A DNA stretch of 17,478 bases from assembly GCA_018882825.1 (NCBI GenBank), contig VERC01000014.1, positions 1-17,478 of the forward strand. Direction: 5' to 3'. The stretch is from Acidimicrobiia bacterium. GTDB lineage: Bacteria; Actinomycetota; Acidimicrobiia; Acidimicrobiales; Acidimicrobilacustridaceae. A program made the position numbers and the translations under genes. The stretch's first letter is position 1. Each line of letters starts with the position of its first letter. The notes under the pieces were generated by a model. The model was given only the letters and a program-made list of their open reading frames with translations. It made no database searches and was not told the origin of the DNA. Of the stretch, positions 6,589-13,317 are shown piece by piece.

Positions 6589-7668
6589 ATGGCCGGCACG
6601 GTCGACTGGGGCGTCGCCGAGCGTTTCGCCGTCCGTTCCTCGGGTCGTGAGCCCTTCTCGGCCAGTTACCACGCCCAGTCGCTGCAACGCGATTTCGATC
6701 GACTGACGGCCGTCGCCGAGGAACTGGTCGAGGCCGAGACCGGCCTGCGGTCGGCGGCCGGCCCTGCCCGGGCCCGCGTCACGGATCGGCCCGGCTGGAT
6801 CCGGGCAAATCTGGCTTCGTTCCAGCGACTGTTGGCACCGATGCTCGATCTCGTCGCCGATCGCGTGGCTTCCAGTCGGGTCGCGCCCCTCGCGTCGCGG
6901 GTGGCCGGTGCCGAACTCGGTCTCGTGCTCGGGTGGATGTCGACCCGCGTGCTCGGTCAGTACGACCTGCTCGTCGTCGAGGAGGAGAATCCGCAGGACC
7001 AGGACCTCGTGTACTACGTCGGTCCGAACGTGCTGGCGATCGAGAAGCAGTACTCCTTCCCGCCGGAGGAGTTCCGCATGTGGCTGGCGTTGCACGAGGT
7101 GACCCACCGTGCGCAGTTCACCGGAGTGCCGTGGTTGCGCGACCACTTCCTCTCGCTGGTGCACGAGTCGATGACGATGATCGATCCCGATCCGGCGCGA
7201 CTCGATGCCGTGGCCGGTCAGGTGCTCTCGTCGCTGCGTTCCGGTCGCAATCCGTTGGCCGACGGTGGCCTGATGGCGCTCGTCGCCTCACCCGAGCAGC
7301 GAGCGGTGCTCGACCGGGTGAACGGGATGATGAGTCTGCTCGAGGGCCACGGCGACGTCACCATGGACCGCGCCGGTCGGCACCTCGTGCCCAGTGCCGA
7401 TCGCTTCGCCAAGGTGTTGCGAGCCCGACGGGAATCGGCTCGGGGCCTCACTCGCGTGTTCCAACAGTTGATCGGACTGCAAGCGAAGCTCGCGCAGTAC
7501 GCGCAGGGTGAGGCGTTCATCGCCGCTGTCGAGCGGGCCGGTGGCCCCGAGTTGCTGGCCCGGGCCTGGGAGGGACCGGAGAACCTGCCGTCGCTGGACG
7601 AGATCCGACACCCGCAGTCATGGATCGACCGGATGGTGGCGGTCGTCCCCAGCGTCGGTCGAGCGTGA
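6589..7668 (+). CDS. DUF2342-type zincin, F420-biosynthesis-associated group
   Basis: A 359-residue protein of the actinobacterial zinc-dependent metalloprotease-like family (DUF2342/Zincin_2), which includes a subgroup named for co-occurrence with coenzyme F420 synthesis. The likely zinc site is HEVTH (H169, E170, H173) within MWLALHEVTHRAQF. A later LEGHGDVTMD (E252, H254) is a candidate for a further ligand. Family-like features are VGPNVLAIEKQY (144-155), PWLRDHFLSLVHESM (181-195) and a C-terminal KLAQYAQGEAFI stretch. No signal peptide or membrane helix is evident, so it should be cytoplasmic. It is placed directly before tilS, whose GTG start overlaps its stop, as in many actinobacteria. 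Proteolytic activity is inferred only from the HExxH motif, and the physiological substrate is unknown. The start ATG at 6589 lies 4 bp after the peptide gene. Confidence 0.85.
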   Translation: MAGTVDWGVAERFAVRSSGREPFSASYHAQSLQRDFDRLTAVAEELVEAETGLRSAAGPARARVTDRPGWIRANLASFQRLLAPMLDLVADRVASSRVAPLASRVAGAELGLVLGWMSTRVLGQYDLLVVEEENPQDQDLVYYVGPNVLAIEKQYSFPPEEFRMWLALHEVTHRAQFTGVPWLRDHFLSLVHESMTMIDPDPARLDAVAGQVLSSLRSGRNPLADGGLMALVASPEQRAVLDRVNGMMSLLEGHGDVTMDRAGRHLVPSADRFAKVLRARRESARGLTRVFQQLIGLQAKLAQYAQGEAFIAAVERAGGPELLARAWEGPENLPSLDEIRHPQSWIDRMVAVVPSVGRA

Positions 7669-8570
7669 CGGGAGCGCACGCAGACCTCCTGCGTCGGTGC
7701 TCGTTCCCACCCGCGGGCACACCACTGGTGTGCGGGGTGTCGGGCGGGGCCGACTCGCTGGCCCTGCTCGTCCTGGCCGTCGCCTCCGGGTGCGAGGTCA
7801 CCGCCGTCCACGTCGATCACGGGTTGCGCATCGGGTCGGCGGCGGAGGCCGACCTCGTGCGCGGGACCGCGGCGCGTTACGGAGCCTCGTTCCGCAGCGA
7901 GCGGGTGGAGGTCGGTGCCGGTCCGAACCTCGAGGCGCGCGCCCGCGGAGCCCGGCTGGCCGTGTTGGGCCCCGATGCGGCGCTCGGCCACACCGCCGAC
8001 GATCGGGCCGAGACGATGCTGGTGAACCTGCTGCGCGGTGCCGGGGTCGATGGACTCGCCTCGCTCCGACGCGGGCCGCGTCACCCGATCCTCGATCTGC
8101 GTCGATCGGAGACCGAAGGGTTGTGTCGTCAGGAGGGACTCGAACCCTTCCTCGATCCCTCGAACGCCGATCCGTCCTTCGTCCGCAATCGCATCCGGCG
8201 CGAGGTCCTTCCGTTGCTGGCCGATGTCGCCGGTCGTGATCCGGTGCCCGTGTTCACCCGGCAGTCCGACGTGTTCGCTTCGGTCGCCGATCATCTGCGT
8301 TCGGAGGCGGCGTCGCTCGATGTCACGAACGCGGATGCCCTGCGGAACGCGCCGGTCGCCGTGGCTCGGGTCGCCGTGCGCGAATGGCTGCGACGCGATG
8401 TGACCGAGATGCATCCGCCCGATGCGGCGACGGTCGAGCGGGTCCTCTCCGTCGCCCGCGGTGAGACGCGCGCCACCGATGTCGGCGAGGGGAGGCGGGT
8501 GGAACGAACGGCCATGCGTCTGCGCCTCGTGGCGAAGCCGGGGGGCGAGGAGACCGCGGTCGTGGACTAG
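7665..8570 (+). CDS. tilS: tRNA(Ile)-lysidine synthetase
   Basis: Adds lysine to C34 of the tRNA-Ile CAT anticodon so that it reads AUA codons and is charged with isoleucine. The 301-residue protein has the N-type ATP pyrophosphatase PP-loop SGGADS (26-31), then HVDHGLR (49-55) and GHTADDRAET (108-117), corresponding to the DDxxET region of the family. The substrate-domain signature FLDPSNADPSFVRNRIRREV follows. It lacks the long C-terminal domains of E. coli TilS (432 residues), as is common in actinobacteria. The GTG at 7665 overlaps the zincin stop (GTGA) and puts the PP-loop at the usual distance from the N-terminus. An ATG at 7620 is possible but would give an arginine-rich extension read through the zincin gene. 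hpt follows, a conserved pairing. Confidence 0.94.
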   Translation: MTGAHADLLRRCSFPPAGTPLVCGVSGGADSLALLVLAVASGCEVTAVHVDHGLRIGSAAEADLVRGTAARYGASFRSERVEVGAGPNLEARARGARLAVLGPDAALGHTADDRAETMLVNLLRGAGVDGLASLRRGPRHPILDLRRSETEGLCRQEGLEPFLDPSNADPSFVRNRIRREVLPLLADVAGRDPVPVFTRQSDVFASVADHLRSEAASLDVTNADALRNAPVAVARVAVREWLRRDVTEMHPPDAATVERVLSVARGETRATDVGEGRRVERTAMRLRLVAKPGGEETAVVD

Positions 8571-8573
8571 ATT
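8568..8573 (+). promoter_or_regulatory. Putative -10 box for a leaderless hpt transcript
   Basis: TAGATT, starting with the tilS stop codon TAG, fits TANNNT and ends six bases before the GTG start of hpt at 8580. No ribosome-binding site is visible. This would give hpt and the downstream folate genes transcription independent of tilS. Confidence 0.5.
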
Positions 8574-8579
8574 CGGTTC

Positions 8580-9155
8580 GTGCCCCTGGGTTCTACCCGT
8601 CACGTCCACCCCGATGAGGATCCGAGTCTCGGTGCGGTCGTCGTGACCGATGAGCAGTTGCGGGCGAGGATCGCCGAGCTCGGTGTGGAGATCAGCGCCG
8701 ACTACGCCGGTCGCGAGTTGCTGCTGGTGGCGGTGTTGAAGGGTGCGGTCATGTTCATGGCCGATCTCTCACGATCGATCGACCTCTCGGTGGAGATGGA
8801 CTTCATGGCCGTCTCGTCCTACGGATCGGCCACCAAGACCAGCGGGGTGGTGCGCATCGTGAAGGATCTCGACGTCGACCTCGCCGGACGGGACGTGCTG
8901 ATCGTTGAGGACGTCGTCGACAGTGGTCTCACCCTCAACTACCTGCGCAAGAACCTCGCCGGCCGCAATCCCGCCTCCCTCGAAGTCTGCGCGCTGTTCC
9001 TGAAGGAAGGCATCCAGCAGGTCGAGCCCGACCTCCGGTACGTGGGGTTCCGGATCCCTGATCAGTTCGTCGTGGGGTACGGACTCGATGTCGCCGAGCG
9101 CTATCGGACCCTGCCCGATCTGCGTGTCTACGTCGGTGGATCCGACAGGAAGTGA
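8580..9155 (+). CDS. hpt: Hypoxanthine phosphoribosyltransferase
   Basis: Salvages hypoxanthine and guanine to IMP and GMP using PRPP. The 191-residue protein is of normal length. Conserved elements are VLKGA (52-56), the flexible-loop region [22 protein letters not shown] (start 76), the PRPP-binding motif [14 protein letters not shown] (106-119, acidic pair E110/D111) and the base-binding C-terminal stretch [17 protein letters not shown]. The GTG at 8580 was chosen because [18 protein letters not shown] aligns with the usual actinobacterial N-terminus and a TAGATT box lies at leaderless spacing. A GTG at 8643 would be a shorter alternative. In many actinobacteria ftsH follows hpt before folE; here only 51 bp separate the hpt stop from the folE start, so ftsH is absent from this position. 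Confidence 0.95.
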   Translation: MPLGSTRHVHPDEDPSLGAVVVTDEQLRARIAELGVEISADYAGRELLLVAVLKGAVMFMADLSRSIDLSVEMDFMAVSSYGSATKTSGVVRIVKDLDVDLAGRDVLIVEDVVDSGLTLNYLRKNLAGRNPASLEVCALFLKEGIQQVEPDLRYVGFRIPDQFVVGYGLDVAERYRTLPDLRVYVGGSDRK

Positions 9156-9194
9156 CCTGGGCCCGGCGGTCTGCTGGACTCAGCCCGGAATGAC

Positions 9195-9201
9195 GAAGGA
9201 G
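9195..9201 (+). promoter_or_regulatory. Ribosome-binding site of folE
   Basis: GAAGGAG lies five bases before the ATG at 9207 and fixes that start. An in-frame GTG at 9201 overlaps this site and is therefore unlikely to be used. The rest of the 51-bp hpt-folE gap holds no other clear signal. Confidence 0.75.
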
Positions 9202-9206
9202 TGCTG

Positions 9207-9779
9207 ATGGATTCAGTCGATCTCGACCGCATCTCGGCCGCCGTGCGCGAGATCCTCATCGCCATCGGCGAGGACCCCGATCGCGACGGCTTGCAGAACA
9301 CACCAGCGCGTGTGGCCCGCATGTACGCCGAGGTCTTCTCCGGCATGCGTGAGGATCCCCAGCGACATCTCCAGGTCATGTTCGAGGCCGATCACGACGA
9401 GATGATCATGGTCCGCGACATCTCGCTGACGTCGATGTGCGAGCACCACCTGGTGCCGTTCATGGGGAAGGCCCATGTCGCCTACATCCCGGGCACCGAC
9501 GGGCGGGTCACCGGTCTGTCGAAGATCGCCCGCCTCGTCGATGCCTACGCCAAGCGGCCGCAGGTTCAGGAGCGCCTCACCAGTCAGATCGCCGATGAAC
9601 TCGAGCGCACACTGCAGCCCCGCGGTGTGCTGGTCGTCATCGAGGCCGAGCACCTGTGCATGTCGATGCGGGGTGTGCGCAAGCCCGGATCGACCACGGT
9701 GACCTCGGCCGTGCGCGGTCTGTTCCGGGAGAACACGGCGACCAGGTCCGAGGCGATGCGTTTCCTGACCCGGGACTGA
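9207..9779 (+). CDS. folE: GTP cyclohydrolase I
   Basis: Converts GTP to 7,8-dihydroneopterin triphosphate, the first step of tetrahydrofolate synthesis. The 190-residue sequence is strongly family-like. [14 protein letters not shown] precedes [21 protein letters not shown], where C78 and H81 should bind zinc and H80 is the catalytic histidine. [14 protein letters not shown] supplies the third zinc ligand, C151. The intact cysteines mark a classical zinc-dependent type IA enzyme rather than the zinc-independent FolE2. [23 protein letters not shown] is also conserved. The start at 9207 is supported by GAAGGAG upstream. folP begins one base after the stop, so the enzymes are almost certainly made from one message. 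Confidence 0.97.
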   Translation: MDSVDLDRISAAVREILIAIGEDPDRDGLQNTPARVARMYAEVFSGMREDPQRHLQVMFEADHDEMIMVRDISLTSMCEHHLVPFMGKAHVAYIPGTDGRVTGLSKIARLVDAYAKRPQVQERLTSQIADELERTLQPRGVLVVIEAEHLCMSMRGVRKPGSTTVTSAVRGLFRENTATRSEAMRFLTRD

Positions 9780-9780
9780 C

Positions 9781-10593
9781 GTGGGAGACGTCGTCGCCCG
9801 CACCGGTGTCGATCATCGGACGATCCCCCTCGTCATGGGGATCGTCAACGTCACTCCCGACTCGTTCAGCGACGGGGGTCACCATGCGTCCGCCGACGCC
9901 GCGATCGCCCACGGGCTGACCCTGTTGTCCGAAGGTGCTGCCATCCTCGACATCGGTGGTGAGTCGAGCCGACCCGGTTCGTCCCCGGTCGATGCCGACA
10001 CCGAGATGGCTCGGGTCCTGCCCGTGGTCGAGGCCCTGGCCGAGCACGCCCGGGTGAGCATCGACACCCACAAGGCGGAGGTGGCCCGAGCGGCGGTGGC
10101 GAAGGGCGCGACCCTGATCAACGACATCTCCGCGTCGCTGTGGCCGGTGGCGGCCGAACTCGGTGTCGGCTGGATCGCCATGCACATGCAGGGTGAGCCG
10201 GCGACGATGCAGGAGGATCCCCGTTACGGCGACGTCGTCGAGGAGGTGCGCGCCTTCCTGGCCGAGCGGGCGGCCGCAGCCGCAGCCGCCGGCGTCGAGG
10301 AGATCTGGATCGATCCGGGATTCGGATTCGGCAAGACCGACGCCCACAATCTGGCGCTGCTGGCGCGACTCGATCGGATCGTCGAGCTCGGATGGCCCGT
10401 GCTGGTCGGGACCAGTCGCAAGGGCACCCTGGGAAACCTCCTCGCTCTCTCCGATGGTGCGCCAGTGCCGGTCGACGATCGATTGGCGGCATCGATCGCC
10501 ACCGAGGTGTGGGCCATGCATCAAGGGGCGAGCATGATCCGGGCCCACGATGTGCGCAGCGCCGTACAGGCGGCGAAAGTCGTGGCAGCATGA
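9781..10593 (+). CDS. folP: Dihydropteroate synthase
   Basis: Condenses p-aminobenzoate with 6-hydroxymethyl-dihydropterin diphosphate; it is the sulfonamide target. The 270-residue TIM-barrel protein shows all family landmarks: MGIVNVTPDSFSDGG (19-33), DIGGESSRPGS (57-67), LINDISA, IDPGFGFGKT and the pterin-phosphate loop GTSRKGTLG. The C-terminal DRLAASIATEVWAMHQGASMIRAHDV is also typical. The GTG at 9781 follows the folE stop by one base and gives the normal N-terminal length; no ribosome-binding site is evident, so re-initiation after folE is likely. The next in-frame ATG (9835) is already within the first conserved motif. The stop overlaps the following gene (ATGA). Confidence 0.96.
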   Translation: MGDVVARTGVDHRTIPLVMGIVNVTPDSFSDGGHHASADAAIAHGLTLLSEGAAILDIGGESSRPGSSPVDADTEMARVLPVVEALAEHARVSIDTHKAEVARAAVAKGATLINDISASLWPVAAELGVGWIAMHMQGEPATMQEDPRYGDVVEEVRAFLAERAAAAAAAGVEEIWIDPGFGFGKTDAHNLALLARLDRIVELGWPVLVGTSRKGTLGNLLALSDGAPVPVDDRLAASIATEVWAMHQGASMIRAHDVRSAVQAAKVVAA

Positions 10594-11108
10594 GCGTCGT
10601 GGCCGGGAAAGGAAAGTGGGCGCAGGGGATCCGTCCCCGGAACTTCCACTGGGTGATCGCCGATCGTCTCGCCGTGTGCGAGCGGCCGGGTGGCTACGGC
10701 GCCAATCACCGCAAGGTGCGTCGGCAGGAGGAGATCATCTGGGTGCGCGAGCAGGGCTTCACCTGTGTCATCTCGCTCATCACCGCACCGCACAATCTCC
10801 ACAACTACGACGAATTCGGTGTGGTATGGCGACACCGGCCTGTTCCCGAGGACGATCTCGACGTCTTCGAGACTTCGTTCTTCGACGAGTTGCGCGGCCT
10901 GTTGTCATCGGGGGAGCGCGTCCTGCTGCACGCCGAGGAGCTCTCCGACCGTGTGTGCGGACTGGTGGCTGGCTACATCCTGTGGGCCGGACTGGTCGAG
11001 GACTCGCCCACCGTCGTCAACGTCGTCGAGCAACTGACCCAGCGACAGTTGGGTCCGATCGGTCGGGAGTTGGTCTCGATCGCGTCCACGCTCCCGACCC
11101 GGAACTGA
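10590..11108 (+). CDS. Phosphatase-fold protein with catalytic Cys replaced by Ala
   Basis: A 172-residue protein resembling small dual-specificity or tyrosine phosphatases. RPRNFHWVIADRLAVCERPGG (15-35) looks like the family's N-terminal strand and substrate-entry region, followed by IIWVREQGFTCVISL (49-63), then VVWRHRPVPEDDLDVF, where a general-acid aspartate would lie. The signature loop should read HCx5R. Here it is H114-A-E-E-L-S-D-R121 within VLLHAEELSDRVCGLVAGY, so the spacing and arginine remain but the nucleophilic cysteine is alanine and the loop glycine is also gone. It is therefore probably a pseudoenzyme or a binding protein. It sits between folP (ATGA overlap) and folB (5-bp gap), so it is co-expressed with folate synthesis. 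Family assignment is from pattern recognition, and the function is unknown. C30, C59 and C123 are present but not at the catalytic position. Confidence 0.7.
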   Translation: MSVVAGKGKWAQGIRPRNFHWVIADRLAVCERPGGYGANHRKVRRQEEIIWVREQGFTCVISLITAPHNLHNYDEFGVVWRHRPVPEDDLDVFETSFFDELRGLLSSGERVLLHAEELSDRVCGLVAGYILWAGLVEDSPTVVNVVEQLTQRQLGPIGRELVSIASTLPTRN

Positions 11109-11113
11109 GCACG

Positions 11114-11482
11114 ATGGCCGCCGACGATCGGATCGAACTGCGCGGACTCGTGGTCAACGGGATCTGCGGCGCGCTCCCCGAGGAACGCGAACGGGCACAG
11201 CCCCTCGAGATCGATCTCGACGTGGTGTGCGACCTGGCCATTGCCGGTGCCTCCGACGCACTGGATGACACCATCGACTACGGCGCGCTCACCGCCATGA
11301 TCGAGTCGATCATCACCGGCGGCACCCCCTACCTACTCGAGCGTCTCGCCTCCCGGATCGCCGATGCCGTACTCGCCGACGAACGCATCGGTTCGGTCAC
11401 CGTGTCGGTGCGGAAGTTGCGCCCGCCGGTTCCCCAGACGATGTCGACCTCGGGTGTCACCATCTCCAGAGGACGGCGATGA
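11114..11482 (+). CDS. folB: Dihydroneopterin aldolase
   Basis: Cleaves 7,8-dihydroneopterin to 6-hydroxymethyl-dihydropterin and glycolaldehyde. The 122 residues match the family length. Visible are the N-terminal strand IELRGLVVNGICGALPEERERAQ (start 7) with the conserved glutamates, the IDYGALT motif (54-60), YLLERLASRIADAVL (73-87) with the conserved Glu, and VSVRKLRPPVP (97-107) with the catalytic lysine K101. The ATG at 11114 follows the previous stop by 5 bp; longer readings upstream run through that gene in another frame. The stop overlaps folK (ATGA). Confidence 0.94.
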   Translation: MAADDRIELRGLVVNGICGALPEERERAQPLEIDLDVVCDLAIAGASDALDDTIDYGALTAMIESIITGGTPYLLERLASRIADAVLADERIGSVTVSVRKLRPPVPQTMSTSGVTISRGRR

Positions 11483-11943
11483 CCCGAGCGTTCCTGGGCC
11501 TCGGCTCCAACATGGGTGACTCGTGGAACCTTCTGCGGGACGCCGTCGCTTCGCTCGATTCGGTGGTCGCCGTGTCGCCCGTCTACCGGACCGATCCCGT
11601 CGGCGGTCCCGAGCAGGAGCCCTTCCTCAACATCGTCGTCGAACTCGACACCGATCTCGGTGCCCGCGAATTGCTCGGTGTGTGTCATCGACTCGAGTCG
11701 GCGGCCAACCGGGTGCGGATCGAACGGTGGGGTCCGCGGACCCTCGACGTCGACATCCTCTGGATCGACGGCGTCGAGGTCGACGAACCCGATCTGCAGA
11801 TCCCTCACCCACGGATGTGGAAGCGCCGTTTCGTGATGGCACCCCTCGCCGACCTGGCGCCCGATCTCACCGGTGACGACTGGGCCGATCAGGCCGAGGG
11901 TCGTGTCGACCGTGTCGGGAGCCTCGACGCCGAGCCAGGTTGA
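11479..11943 (+). CDS. folK: 6-hydroxymethyl-dihydropterin pyrophosphokinase
   Basis: Transfers pyrophosphate from ATP to 6-hydroxymethyl-dihydropterin, producing the FolP substrate. The 154-residue sequence has FLGLGSNMGD (5-14), VSPVYRTDPVGGPEQEPFLN (32-51) and the magnesium/ATP signature RWGPRTLDVDIL (83-94) with aspartates D90 and D92. The substrate-binding IPHPRMWKRRFVMAPLADLAPDL follows. The start overlaps the folB stop by 4 bp, so folB and folK are translationally coupled. The last 20 residues (from about 135) are not conserved in the family. Confidence 0.95.
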   Translation: MTRAFLGLGSNMGDSWNLLRDAVASLDSVVAVSPVYRTDPVGGPEQEPFLNIVVELDTDLGARELLGVCHRLESAANRVRIERWGPRTLDVDILWIDGVEVDEPDLQIPHPRMWKRRFVMAPLADLAPDLTGDDWADQAEGRVDRVGSLDAEPG

Positions 11944-11986
11944 ACGTTTCGTCGTCCTCGCCGCCGCCGTGCTGGAATCGACCCCG

Positions 11987-12841
11987 ATGGAGATCGTCAC
12001 CACCCGTTCCGCATTCCGGGCGCATCTCGATGCCGTGCGGTCCGACCGCCGCACGGTCGGTCTGGTCCCGACCATGGGTGCACTCCACGAGGGCCATCTG
12101 TCGTTGGCGCGTGCGGCAGCGGCCGAGTGCGACGTGGTGGCCCTGACGATCTTCGTGAACCCCCTGCAGTTCGGCGCGGGTGAGGACCTCGACGCCTATC
12201 CGAGGCCGCTGGAGCGCGACCTCGAACTGGCCGCATCGGTCGAGGTCGACGTGGTCTTCACCCCGTCGGTCGACGAGATGTACCCCGGGCTGCAACTGAC
12301 CTCCGTGCACGTCGACGGACTGACCGCCACGATGGAGGGCGCCAACCGTCCGTCGCACTTCGATGGTGTCGCCACCGTGGTCACCAAGTTGTTCAACCTC
12401 GCCGGACCCTGTCGGGCCTACTTCGGTGAGAAGGACTTCCAACAGTTGGCCGTGGTCCGGCGCATGGCCATCGATCTCGATCAGCCCGTCACCGTGGTCG
12501 GGTGCCCGATCGTCAGGGAGCCCGACGGACTCGCCCTGTCGAGCCGCAACGTCTACCTGACCCCGGCGCAGCGGTCGGCGGCCGCGGTGGTCAACCGCGC
12601 CCTGCGGGAGGGCGCGGCGTCGATCGGTGCCGGCGAACGGGACCGGGCCACGATCGAGGCCCACATGGCCGCCGTGGTGGCGGCCGAGCCCTTGGCCGAA
12701 CTGGACTACGCCATGGTCGTCGACCCGGTCACCCTCGTCGCCCCCGACCGCCTCGAGCCCGGATCGGAGGTCCGCCTGTGCACGGTGGTCCGCTTCGGGA
12801 CGACCCGTTTGCTCGACAACCTCGGCGTCGGCGTAGCCTGA
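11987..12841 (+). CDS. panC: Pantothenate synthetase
   Basis: ATP-dependent condensation of pantoate with beta-alanine to give pantothenate, the CoA precursor. The 284-residue protein carries [15 protein letters not shown] (26-40, with the nucleotide-binding HxxH H34/H37), [18 protein letters not shown] (56-73), the central THF-like segment [12 protein letters not shown] and FGEKDFQQL. The KMSKS-like [15 protein letters not shown] and C-terminal [10 protein letters not shown] complete it. The ATG at 11987 gives a family-typical N-terminus. A GTG at 11969 or an ATG at 11873 inside folK would add unmatched residues. Only a weak GGA precedes the ATG. folK ends 43 bp upstream, and no terminator is visible between them. 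Confidence 0.96.
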   Translation: MEIVTTRSAFRAHLDAVRSDRRTVGLVPTMGALHEGHLSLARAAAAECDVVALTIFVNPLQFGAGEDLDAYPRPLERDLELAASVEVDVVFTPSVDEMYPGLQLTSVHVDGLTATMEGANRPSHFDGVATVVTKLFNLAGPCRAYFGEKDFQQLAVVRRMAIDLDQPVTVVGCPIVREPDGLALSSRNVYLTPAQRSAAAVVNRALREGAASIGAGERDRATIEAHMAAVVAAEPLAELDYAMVVDPVTLVAPDRLEPGSEVRLCTVVRFGTTRLLDNLGVGVA

Positions 12842-12884
12842 GGACGCCCATCCGTACGGCGACCCTCCCGGGCGCCAAGCACCT

Positions 12885-12888
12885 GGAG
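12885..12888 (+). promoter_or_regulatory. Ribosome-binding site of panD
   Basis: GGAG, five bases before the ATG at 12894. The 52-bp panC-panD gap also contains TAGCCT at 12834-12839, spanning the panC end, which fits a -10 box and could start a leader of about 48 nt. That promoter is speculative. Confidence 0.6.
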
Positions 12889-12893
12889 CCCCG

Positions 12894-13292
12894 ATGCAGC
12901 GTCGCATGATGAAGTCGAAGATCCATAGGGCGTCGGTGACCGACGCCAACCTCCATTACGTGGGGTCGATCACCATCGACACCGAACTCATGGAACTGGC
13001 CGACCTGCGTGAATGGGAGCAGGTGCACGTCGTCGACATCGACAACGGGGCCCGGTTCGAGACATACGTCATCCCGGGCGGACCCGGGGCCATGTGCCTG
13101 AACGGCGCCGCCGCCCGACTGGTGCAGAAGGGTGACCGGATCATCGTCATCAGCTACGCCGACTACGCCGAGTCGGAGTTGAAGGGTTTCGCCCCCACCA
13201 TCGTGCACGTCGACCGTTCCAATCGCGTGATCGACGAGTTCGAGGCCGTTTCCATCGCCTCCGACGAGCATCCCTCGACATTCCTCGCCTGA
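12894..13292 (+). CDS. panD: Aspartate 1-decarboxylase proenzyme
   Basis: Makes beta-alanine from L-aspartate for pantothenate synthesis. It is made as an inactive precursor that cuts itself at Gly-Ser to create a pyruvoyl cofactor. The site is visible in [10 protein letters not shown], cleaved between G24 and S25. The N-terminal [36 protein letters not shown] and [11 protein letters not shown] are conserved. The 132-residue length is normal. The second M of MQRRMM also fits the family start (usually ML.TMLKSKIHRA), so MQRRMMKSK is acceptable as written. Its product is the PanC substrate, and panC lies directly upstream. No separate PanZ/PanM maturation factor is seen here. Confidence 0.97.
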   Translation: MQRRMMKSKIHRASVTDANLHYVGSITIDTELMELADLREWEQVHVVDIDNGARFETYVIPGGPGAMCLNGAAARLVQKGDRIIVISYADYAESELKGFAPTIVHVDRSNRVIDEFEAVSIASDEHPSTFLA

Positions 13293-13317
13293 TCGCCGAT
13301 CCACCGCCGCCGGCCTC

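Noticed and set aside
7431..7460. GGAAT...GTT as a SigR-type promoter inside the zincin gene
   Set aside because: Spacing is 22 bases rather than about 18 and it lies mid-gene; other GGAAT occurrences near gene starts lack a GTT partner.
9157..9188. CTGGGC/GCCCGG inverted pair in the hpt-folE gap as a terminator
   Set aside because: Only six pairs including one G-T, a 20-nt loop and no T-run; such short GC pairs are expected by chance here.
9201..9206. GTG start for folE
   Set aside because: It overlaps the GAAGGAG ribosome-binding site that serves the ATG at 9207.
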